DNA of 7,969 nt from Syntrophaceae bacterium UBA6255 (GTDB lineage: Bacteria; Desulfobacterota; Syntrophia; Syntrophales; Smithellaceae), in assembly GCA_002441205.1 (NCBI GenBank), contig DJVN01000158.1, forward strand, positions 1 through 7,969, given 5' to 3'. Made by a program: the position numbers and the translations under genes. A model generated the notes under the pieces. It was not told where the DNA came from and did not search any database. It saw only the letters and a program-made list of their open reading frames with translations. Positions within the stretch are counted from its first letter, which is position 1. Each line of letters begins with the position of its first letter. Shown in pieces: positions 1 through 4,817 of this stretch.

Positions 1-1174
1 GGCGGGTCATTTCGCGGGCTTTGCGCGCTGCTTCACGTGCGCGCGCTGCCTCAATGATCTTTCCGGTAATGATTTTGGCATCATTCGGTTTTTCAAGAAG
101 AAATTCCGCCAACTTTTGTGCCACTATCTCTTCGACGATAGGACGTACTTCGGATGAAACCAATTTGTCCTTGGTTTGAGAGGAAAATTTCGGGTCGGGT
201 ACCTTTACCGATAGGACGGTGCTCAGACCTTCCCGCATATCGTCTCCGGCAGTTTCCACCTTGGCTTTCTTTGCCAGTTCGTTGCCTTCGATATACTGGT
301 TCAGTGTGCGAGTCATTGCCGCGCGCAGGCCGGTTAAATGGGTTCCGCCATCGCGCTGCGGGATATTGTTCGTAAAGCACAGAACCGATTCCTGGTAGGA
401 ATCGTTCCATTGCATGGCTATTTCTACCGTGATGCCGTCTTTTTCACCACTAGCGTGAAAAATATTCGGATGCAGGGTGGTTTTGGTGCGATTCATATAT
501 TCGACGAACGCCTTGACCCCCCCGGTAAATGCAAAATTTTCTTCTTTCCCACTCCGTTGATCGACTAGGACTATGGATATTCCATTGTTGAGAAAGGACA
601 GTTCACGAAGTCGTTTTGCCAATATGTCGAAATGAAATTCGATATTGCCGAATATCTCCAGACTGGGCATGAAATGAACTTCTGTACCACGCCGTTCTGT
701 ATGTCCTGTCAATTTTAACGGCGCTACCGGTTCACCCAGGCGAAATTCCATGGCATGCGTTTGACCATCCCGCCGGATGGTCAGTTTTAACCATTCTGAC
801 AGGGCATTGACGACAGAAACGCCGACTCCGTGCAATCCACCTGAAATCTTATAGGAATTGTCATCGAATTTCCCGCCTGCGTGCAATACAGTCATGATAA
901 CTTCTGCGGCGGACCGGTTTTCTTCGCTGTGTATGTCAGTTGGTATACCGCGTCCGTTGTCATTTACGCTTACTGAGTTGTCACTATGGATCACTACTCT
1001 TATTTCATTGCAGTATCCTGCCAGTGCTTCATCAATCGCATTATCGAGAACTTCAAACACCATGTGGTGTAAGCCGGTGCCGTCACTGGTGTCACCAATA
1101 TACATACCAGGGCGCTTGCGCACTGCTTCAAGCCCCTTTAATACCTTGATGTTTTCAGAAGTGTAATCAGTCAT
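1..1174 (-). CDS. gyrB: DNA gyrase subunit B, N-terminal part (3' end cut by window edge)
   Basis: GyrB is the ATPase subunit of DNA gyrase, which introduces negative supercoils in the cytoplasm as an A2B2 complex with GyrA. Reading the minus strand from ATG at 1174-1172 gives 391 open codons beginning MTDYTSENIKVLKGLEAVRK. The GHKL ATP site is clear: EVLDNAIDEA at about 41-50 (catalytic Glu41, Mg-binding Asn45), DNGRGIP at 72-78, and the lid GGLHGVGVSVVNALS at about 112-126. Further on are the transducer motif QRDGGTH and the QTK loop (SQTKDKLVSSEVR). The TOPRIM and tail domains would lie beyond position 1. The frame stays open through a run of seven C at 517-523. An AAGAAG ribosome-binding site precedes the start. 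dnaN ends 32 bp upstream, so the genes are probably cotranscribed with dnaA, with a parS site in the gap. Identity is seen directly; operon membership is inferred. Confidence 0.97.
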   Translation of the reverse strand, partial: MTDYTSENIKVLKGLEAVRKRPGMYIGDTSDGTGLHHMVFEVLDNAIDEALAGYCNEIRVVIHSDNSVSVNDNGRGIPTDIHSEENRSAAEVIMTVLHAGGKFDDNSYKISGGLHGVGVSVVNALSEWLKLTIRRDGQTHAMEFRLGEPVAPLKLTGHTERRGTEVHFMPSLEIFGNIEFHFDILAKRLRELSFLNNGISIVLVDQRSGKEENFAFTGGVKAFVEYMNRTKTTLHPNIFHASGEKDGITVEIAMQWNDSYQESVLCFTNNIPQRDGGTHLTGLRAAMTRTLNQYIEGNELAKKAKVETAGDDMREGLSTVLSVKVPDPKFSSQTKDKLVSSEVRPIVEEIVAQKLAEFLLEKPNDAKIITGKIIEAARAREAARKAREMTR

Positions 1175-1186
1175 ATAGTCTTCTTT

Positions 1187-1202
1187 TGTTTCACGTGGAA
1201 CA
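1187..1202. promoter_or_regulatory. parS: parS centromere-like site (ParB binding), 15/16 match
   Basis: The plus strand reads TGTTTCACGTGGAACA. This matches the chromosomal parS consensus TGTTTCACGTGAAACA at 15 of 16 positions; the single difference (G at 1198) is a substitution also found in natural parS variants. It fills half of the 32-bp gap between the dnaN stop and the gyrB start, ending 12 bp before the gyrB ATG. ParB (Spo0J) loads on such sites and spreads as a CTP-dependent clamp to direct origin segregation with ParA and SMC. The match is seen; the function is inferred from the family. Confidence 0.88.
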
Positions 1203-1206
1203 TGAA

Positions 1207-2322
1207 TTAAATACGCATCGGCATAACGACATACTTGAAGTCGCTATTCTCTGGACGTGTTATCAATGCACTACTGTTTACATCCCCGAACGAGCAAATA
1301 ATTTTTTCGTCCGTTAGATTATTTAAGACATCGAGGAGATACCGTACATTGAAACCTATATCCAGTGGAGTTCCGTTGTAGTCTATTTCCAATTCCTCTT
1401 GAGCTTCTTCCTGTTCATTGTTGTTGCAGAGAATTCGTAAACTATTTTGCGTCAGAACAAGACGAACTCCGCTGAATTTCTCATTGGATAGAATGGAGGT
1501 GCGCTGCAAGGCATGTAATAAAATATTACGATTGATGGTCACCTGGTTTTGGTAATTGCTCGGTATCACCTTGTTGTAATCAGGAAATTTACCTTCCACG
1601 ATTTTGGAAACCATCACGATATTTGAAAAGGTAAAACGGACCTGATTTTGACCTATTTCTATGGTGACAATTTCATCATTGTCATTCAGCAATTTGACCA
1701 GTTCAATCACGGATTTACGAGGCAGAATAACCTCTTGTTGAATGCTGTTGCTTGAATTGTCTGTATTCGAGTGAGTCACAAATGCCAAACGATGACCATC
1801 TGTTGCTACCAATTTAATTCCATCCGCATCTGTAATCAACAACAATCCATTCAAATAATAACGAATGTCTTGTTGTGCCATTGCATATTGAACTCGGTCC
1901 AGTAATTTTTTCAAGATTCCTTGAGGAATTTTGATAAGACTCTGGCTCTCGTTCATTGCGCTAATTCTAGGAAAATCAGCTGACGGCAAGGTTTGCAAAC
2001 TGAAGCGACTCTTGCCTGCCTTAACTTGAATTTTTGCTTCTTCTCTATCAAGGGTAAGTAAAGTGTCTTCCTCAAAAGCGCGACAAATGTCCTGTAATTT
2101 TCTTGCAGATACCGTTGCCGTGAAATCTTCGCCGGATTCGTTATGATCGATTTGAGCAGAAATTTGAATTTCAAGATCTGTTGCAATTAAGGTCAAATGG
2201 TCTTGCTCTCTTTCGATCAATACATTTGAGAGTATGGGTAGCGTGTGTTTACGTTCAACGATTCCAATTACAGCTTGAAGAGGCTTCAGTAATGTATCCC
2301 TGTTTATCTTTAGTAGTTTCAT
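1207..2322 (-). CDS. dnaN: DNA polymerase III beta subunit (sliding clamp)
   Basis: DnaN dimerises into the ring that tethers DNA polymerase III and other DNA-handling proteins to DNA. The 371 residues match the family length (about 366-370) and fit three clamp domains of roughly 120 residues each. Visible family motifs are ATDGHRL at 173-179, GKFPDY at 244-249 and the C-terminal YVVMPMRI at 364-371, which contributes to the hydrophobic pocket that binds clamp-interacting peptides. The start is ATG at 2322-2320 (MKLLKINRDT); AAGG (plus-strand cctt at 2330-2333) lies seven bases upstream as ribosome-binding site. It follows dnaA across a 184-bp gap that looks like oriC, so it may have its own promoter there as well as readthrough from dnaA. 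gyrB follows at 32 bp. recF, which sits between dnaN and gyrB in many bacteria, is absent, as is usual in betaproteobacteria. Confidence 0.98.
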   Translation of the reverse strand: MKLLKINRDTLLKPLQAVIGIVERKHTLPILSNVLIEREQDHLTLIATDLEIQISAQIDHNESGEDFTATVSARKLQDICRAFEEDTLLTLDREEAKIQVKAGKSRFSLQTLPSADFPRISAMNESQSLIKIPQGILKKLLDRVQYAMAQQDIRYYLNGLLLITDADGIKLVATDGHRLAFVTHSNTDNSSNSIQQEVILPRKSVIELVKLLNDNDEIVTIEIGQNQVRFTFSNIVMVSKIVEGKFPDYNKVIPSNYQNQVTINRNILLHALQRTSILSNEKFSGVRLVLTQNSLRILCNNNEQEEAQEELEIDYNGTPLDIGFNVRYLLDVLNNLTDEKIICSFGDVNSSALITRPENSDFKYVVMPMRI

Positions 2323-2362
2323 ATAAATACCTTAATGGTAGTTAATGGGTGTTTTGAAATAT

Positions 2363-2371
2363 TGTGGGTAA
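2363..2371 (-). promoter_or_regulatory. DnaA box (one mismatch)
   Basis: The minus strand reads TTACCCACA, one base away from the TTATCCACA consensus. It lies inside a short inverted repeat, ATTGT-GGGTA-ACAAT, at 2361-2375. An identical 9-mer recurs at 2418-2426, and the repetition makes chance less likely. It sits 41 bp upstream of the dnaN start, so it could also modulate dnaN transcription (inference). Confidence 0.6.
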
Positions 2372-2417
2372 CAATAAAATTATTTTTCAATTCAATTTGT
2401 TAATTATGAAATTTTGC
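2372..2417. other. AT-rich stretch, candidate DNA unwinding element
   Basis: By direct count only 7 of 46 bases are G or C, much lower than the neighbouring genes. The stretch is exactly bracketed by the two TTACCCACA boxes. In bacterial origins such AT-rich DNA beside DnaA boxes is where DnaA melts the helix. It could also just be promoter-like intergenic sequence for dnaN. I could not identify a convincing series of DnaA-trio motifs. Confidence 0.5.
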
Positions 2418-2426
2418 TGTGGGTAA
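2418..2426 (-). promoter_or_regulatory. DnaA box (one mismatch)
   Basis: The minus strand reads TTACCCACA, identical to the box at 2363-2371 and in the same orientation, with start points 55 bp apart. It borders the AT-rich stretch on the dnaA side. Support comes from the repeated 9-mer and the origin context. Confidence 0.6.
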
Positions 2427-2485
2427 GTCACTTTGCATCTCTGTATTGTTTGTTATCAAATTTCATGAGAGTTTAAATTGATCAG

Positions 2486-2494
2486 TTATCCACA
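2486..2494 (+). promoter_or_regulatory. DnaA box, perfect consensus TTATCCACA
   Basis: This is an exact match to the high-affinity DnaA box. It lies 12 bp beyond the dnaA stop codon and faces a second, weaker box of the same orientation 11 bp further on. It is the only perfect TTATCCACA I found on either strand of the window, which points to the dnaA-dnaN gap as the main DnaA-binding region. Confidence 0.85.
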
Positions 2495-2496
2495 TG

Positions 2497-2505
2497 TTAT
2501 ACAGA
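2497..2505 (+). promoter_or_regulatory. Weak DnaA box TTATACAGA
   Basis: One mismatch (G for C at position 8) to TTATNCACA. It has the same orientation as the perfect box at 2486-2494 and its start is 11 bp away, a spacing that puts both on the same face of the helix and allows cooperative DnaA binding (inference). Alone it would be unremarkable. Confidence 0.45.
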
Positions 2506-2506
2506 C

Positions 2507-3844
2507 TTAATTTTTTAGCATTTGCATAAGTAAACAGAAGTCACGATTCAGGTTTGCATCATTTTCTTTGAGTTCTGTAATTGTACGGACTGCATGTATG
2601 ACAGTTGTATGATCTCTTCCGCCAAACGCATCCCCGATGTCGGGGTAGCTGAGTTGCGTTAATTCCTTGGTCAGCATCATGGCAATCTGTCGAGGACGGG
2701 CAATGATGCGCGATCTCTTTTTTGAGAACATATCAGCGACTTTGATTTTGTAATAATCAGCAACTGTCTTCTGTATGTTTTCAAGTGATACCTGGCGGTT
2801 TTGTACAGCTAGAATATCCTTGAGCGCTTCTTTTGCTAGGTCGATGGTGATTGGGTTACCTGAAAATTTCGCATAGGCAATAACCCTTTTTAAACCGCCT
2901 TCCAATTCACGGACATTGGAACGTATTTGTTTTGCAATGAAAAAAGCAACTTCTGAGTTAACGTTGATATTTTCAGCTGAGGCTTTTTTCAGCAGTATTG
3001 CTACGCGCATCTCTAGTTCAGGGGGTTCAATTTCAACGGTTAATCCCCAACCAAATCGCGATGTAAGTCTGTCTTCCATCCCTGATATTTTTTTAGGGAC
3101 AGTGTCGCAAGTGATGATAACTTGTTTATGTGATTCAATTAATGCATTGAATGCATAGAAAAATTCTTCTTGTGTACGGTTTTTTCCTGAGAAAAACTGA
3201 ATATCATCAATCAGTAAAAGATCGAGTGAATGATAGAAGCGTTTGAATTCATCAAAGGATTTGTGCCTGTAGGCATGCACTACATCAGAAACATAACGCT
3301 CTGCATGAAGATAGCTGATTTTTGCATTGGAATTCCTGTCCAGAACAAAGTTACCTATAGCCTGGATTAAGTGAGTTTTGCCAAGGCCGACCCCACCATA
3401 GATGAATAGGGGGTTATATGCGGCACCCGGATTCTCAGCAACCTGCAAAGCAGCGGCGCGAGCTAATTGATTGGCCTTTCCTGTAACAAAGTTATCAAAA
3501 GAAAAGAATGGGTTGAGGCGAGAAGTATCAGTGACCGTCTTTTTTCTTATGGTCGTTTCAGACGGTGGTGGGTCAGCCATCAGTGACGTTGTTTTACTTG
3601 TTGTAATAACCGAAGGAAGTTCCAGGCTGATTGAAACCGGGTTTGGAAAATACTCTTCGGCCAGTTGCTCAACCCGGCTAAGAAATTTTTCTTTGACCCA
3701 TTGTTGAACAAACCGATTAGGGGCAATCAGTCTTATGAATCCCGTTCCAAATTCGAATTGGATCGGACGAATCCAAGTATTGAATTGCTGGATGGATAGC
3801 TCTTGTTTGAAGCGTTCAAGGCAGTCTTGCCAAAAGTGTTCCAT
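2507..3844 (-). CDS. dnaA: Chromosomal replication initiator protein DnaA
   Basis: DnaA is the AAA+ ATPase that binds oriC, melts it and recruits the DnaB helicase. The product is 445 residues, normal for the family. Domain I (about 1-80) has the N-terminal interaction fold. Domain II (about 81-110) is a short Ser/Thr-rich linker. Domain III carries Walker A GGVGLGKT at 150-157, Walker B LLIDDIQF at 210-217, the box VII arginine-finger region RLTSRFGWG at about 259-267 and the sensor 2 region VRELEGGLKR at about 311-320. Domain IV ends with the DNA-binding signature GGRDHTTVIHAV at 408-419. The start is ATG at 3844-3842 (MEHFWQDCLE); no strong Shine-Dalgarno sequence is visible before it. It opens a leftward dnaA-dnaN-gyrB cluster and diverges from rpmH. 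DnaA boxes in both flanking gaps suggest autoregulation (inference). Confidence 0.99.
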   Translation of the reverse strand: MEHFWQDCLERFKQELSIQQFNTWIRPIQFEFGTGFIRLIAPNRFVQQWVKEKFLSRVEQLAEEYFPNPVSISLELPSVITTSKTTSLMADPPPSETTIRKKTVTDTSRLNPFFSFDNFVTGKANQLARAAALQVAENPGAAYNPLFIYGGVGLGKTHLIQAIGNFVLDRNSNAKISYLHAERYVSDVVHAYRHKSFDEFKRFYHSLDLLLIDDIQFFSGKNRTQEEFFYAFNALIESHKQVIITCDTVPKKISGMEDRLTSRFGWGLTVEIEPPELEMRVAILLKKASAENINVNSEVAFFIAKQIRSNVRELEGGLKRVIAYAKFSGNPITIDLAKEALKDILAVQNRQVSLENIQKTVADYYKIKVADMFSKKRSRIIARPRQIAMMLTKELTQLSYPDIGDAFGGRDHTTVIHAVRTITELKENDANLNRDFCLLMQMLKN

Positions 3845-3940
3845 ACAAATTTACTTGGATAACCCTTTAATTTTGCTTATTATGTTTGTCTATAAAATTT
3901 GGATCTGCTTCTTGGCTGAGTTTAACGGATATATTGAAAC

Positions 3941-3949
3941 TTATCCACC
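3941..3949 (+). promoter_or_regulatory. DnaA box TTATCCACC (one mismatch)
   Basis: It matches TTATCCACA except for the last base. It lies about 100 bp upstream of the dnaA start and 30 bp upstream of the rpmH -35 element, so DnaA bound here could affect either promoter or form part of a bipartite origin. Function is inferred from position. Confidence 0.6.
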
Positions 3950-3978
3950 CGGGAAAGCTTGTTTGTTTGTAATGGATA

Positions 3979-4008
3979 TTGACATATGGGATGATATTGC
4001 AGTCTAAT
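3979..4008 (+). promoter_or_regulatory. Sigma-70-type promoter for the rpmH operon
   Basis: A perfect -35 TTGACA (3979-3984) is followed after 18 bp by TCTAAT (4003-4008, 5/6 match to TATAAT). Transcription would start near 4015 and leave a leader of about 34 bases before rpmH, with a GGAG ribosome-binding site at 4038-4041, seven bases from the ATG. This is the best promoter in the window and fits a highly expressed ribosomal-protein gene. It probably drives rpmH-rnpA and at least part of yidC-mnmE. Confidence 0.75.
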
Positions 4009-4048
4009 TAATGGTTTCGATGTAACAAATAGTTTATGGAGCAGGGTA

Positions 4049-4183
4049 ATGAAAAGGACATATCAGCCTTCGGTTGTTAAACGTAAGCGGACGCACGGTT
4101 TTCTTGTCAGGATGCGTACCCGTGGTGGGCGTGCCGTACTTAATGCTAGGCGTGCCAAAGGTCGAGCTAAATTGAGTGTTTGA
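4049..4183 (+). CDS. rpmH: 50S ribosomal protein L34
   Basis: L34 is a small, very basic protein of the large ribosomal subunit. The 44-residue product MKRTYQPSVVKRKRTHGFLV...AKGRAKLSV matches the family end to end, including the KRTYQPS start, the HGF segment and the basic RRAKGRAKL tail; 44-46 residues is the normal length. ATG at 4049 follows GGAG at 4038-4041. The gene is first in the rightward operon, and its last eight bases overlap the GTG start of rnpA, a linked arrangement typical of this pair. Transcription from the 3979-4008 promoter is inferred. Confidence 0.98.
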   Translation: MKRTYQPSVVKRKRTHGFLVRMRTRGGRAVLNARRAKGRAKLSV

Positions 4184-4583
4184 GGACAATGTTCCAGGCA
4201 AGGTATTCGCGCCATCGAGTGGAGCTTATCGATTTTCCAAGAACAGGAAGTTGAAAACGGATGAAATTTCATCCGTTTTTGATTTTCGGCGCCAGTTCAG
4301 CAGTGAATATCTGAGGTTTTTAGTTAGACCCAATCAGCTTCCCATCGCCCGGTTTGCAGTAATAGCCGGTAAGAAAATTGTGCGTAAGGCGGTAGATCGC
4401 AATTATTGCAAAAGGGTGGTAAGAGAATTGTTCCGCGAGAGGCAGAATTGCTTGAGTGGTATGGACTTGGTTGTTCAGGTAAAAAGACGTTTTATTACCG
4501 CAGAATTTCCCCATGTTGCGCGAGATTTTGACTATTTGTTGTCACTATTAGACGTTAAGGCCATTCTTCCTAGGGTGAGTTGA
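4176..4583 (+). CDS. rnpA: Ribonuclease P protein component
   Basis: RnpA is the basic protein cofactor of RNase P, which together with the RNA subunit removes the 5' leader of pre-tRNAs. The 135-residue product has the family core from YRFSKNRKLKTDEISSVF (18-35) to the RNR signature RNYCKRVVRELFR at 75-87, followed by DLVVQVKR (97-104). The start is GTG at 4176: an in-frame TGA lies immediately before it, no ATG occurs before the conserved core, and the next alternative, TTG at 4251, would remove the conserved N-terminal segment. This start gives about 17 extra N-terminal residues compared with a typical protein of about 115-125. The GTG start overlaps the rpmH end by eight bases, with only a weak Shine-Dalgarno-like AAAGG some 14 bases upstream, so translation is probably coupled to rpmH. 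A yidD relic follows within a few bases. Confidence 0.95.
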   Translation: MFEDNVPGKVFAPSSGAYRFSKNRKLKTDEISSVFDFRRQFSSEYLRFLVRPNQLPIARFAVIAGKKIVRKAVDRNYCKRVVRELFRERQNCLSGMDLVVQVKRRFITAEFPHVARDFDYLLSLLDVKAILPRVS

Positions 4584-4585
4584 TA

Positions 4586-4799
4586 TTGCCCCGGATTTTT
4601 GTCTGGTCCATCAATGTTCATCGCTATGCTATAAACCCTTTGCTGGGAATCAAGTTACCGGTTTACTCCTTCCTGCTCAGAGTTGGCTATTGAAGCTACC
4701 GTCTAAATTCCGCATCGTTTAGGGTGCGGTGGTTGGGTACCAGAAAATGTCTGTCGTTGTCACCCTAAGCATCAAAGCGGTAATAACCCGCTTCCCTGA
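4586..4799 (+). pseudogene. yidD: yidD relic (membrane protein insertion efficiency factor), frameshifted
   Basis: No open frame spans this gap, yet two frames together read as YidD, the roughly 70-residue protein normally encoded between rnpA and yidC. From TTG 4586 the first frame gives HRYAINPLLGIK (4619-4654), matching the YQ/RxxISPLLG motif. One extra base near 4655 shifts the frame. From 4656 it reads YRFTPSCSELAIEA (normally CRFxPSCSxYAIEA), meets an in-frame TAA at 4704-4706, then resumes as GGW (4728-4736) and VCRCHPKHQSGNNPLP with a terminal TGA at 4797-4799, close to the family ending CRCHPxxxxGYDPVP. The total, 71 codons plus one base, equals the normal length. Besides the shift and the stop, the first conserved Cys is Tyr, one codon is missing after GGW, and no ATG start exists. 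Several independent lesions argue for true decay rather than a sequencing error. The relic is a motif-level assignment by eye. Confidence 0.85.
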
Positions 4800-4817
4800 A
4801 AATTTGTAGAGGCTTTA

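Larger units (their letters stand above)
2323..2506. other. oriC: Candidate replication origin (oriC), dnaA-dnaN intergenic region
   Basis: This 184-bp gap has no coding potential. It holds four DnaA-box-like 9-mers: two identical TTACCCACA on the minus strand (2363-2371, 2418-2426), a perfect TTATCCACA on the plus strand (2486-2494) and TTATACAGA (2497-2505). The last two start 11 bp apart, about one helical turn. Between the two minus-strand boxes lies a strongly AT-rich stretch suitable for duplex opening. Genes on both sides of the region diverge outward, with dnaA next to it and parS sites on both flanks. All this is what a bacterial oriC shows, but box number is modest and no unwinding data exist. 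The 204-bp dnaA-rpmH gap could be part of a bipartite origin or the true site. Confidence 0.65.
3845..4048. other. Divergent dnaA/rpmH intergenic region (secondary origin or promoter region)
   Basis: This 204-bp AT-leaning non-coding gap must hold the leftward dnaA promoter and the rightward rpmH promoter. A near-consensus DnaA box (3941-3949) and a poorer one (minus-strand TTATCCAAG, 3854-3862, two mismatches) are present. A strong promoter faces rpmH (3979-4008). For dnaA I see only weak candidates, such as CATAAT on the minus strand near 3880, without a convincing -35 element. In several bacteria this gap is part of oriC, so it may cooperate with the dnaA-dnaN gap. Confidence 0.6.

Noticed and set aside
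29..44. TGCTTCACGTGCGCGC in gyrB, resembling parS around a CACGTG core
   Set aside because: Only 11 of 16 bases match and the right half is not symmetric; it is explained by coding sequence (AAREAAR) in gyrB.
517..523. Run of seven C in gyrB as a possible frameshift site
   Set aside because: The minus-strand reading stays in frame across it (TGGVKAFVEY) and continues as normal GyrB to the window edge.
858..1166. 102-codon plus-strand open frame opposite gyrB
   Set aside because: Antisense shadow of a strongly conserved gyrB region; no ribosome-binding site and no recognisable protein.
3735..4007. 90-codon plus-strand open frame running from dnaA into the dnaA-rpmH gap
   Set aside because: It is antisense to the dnaA start and covers promoter and DnaA-box sequence; no ribosome-binding site or family motif seen.
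4775..4793. 6-bp hairpin AAGCGG/CCGCTT before yidC as a terminator
   Set aside because: Short stem, no following T-run, and it falls in the tail of the yidD relic, whose coding origin explains the sequence.
4584..4817. Non-coding RNA or leader element in the rnpA-yidC gap
   Set aside because: The gap is accounted for by YidD-like sequence in two frames up to a terminal TGA at 4797-4799; no RNA family structure was recognised.
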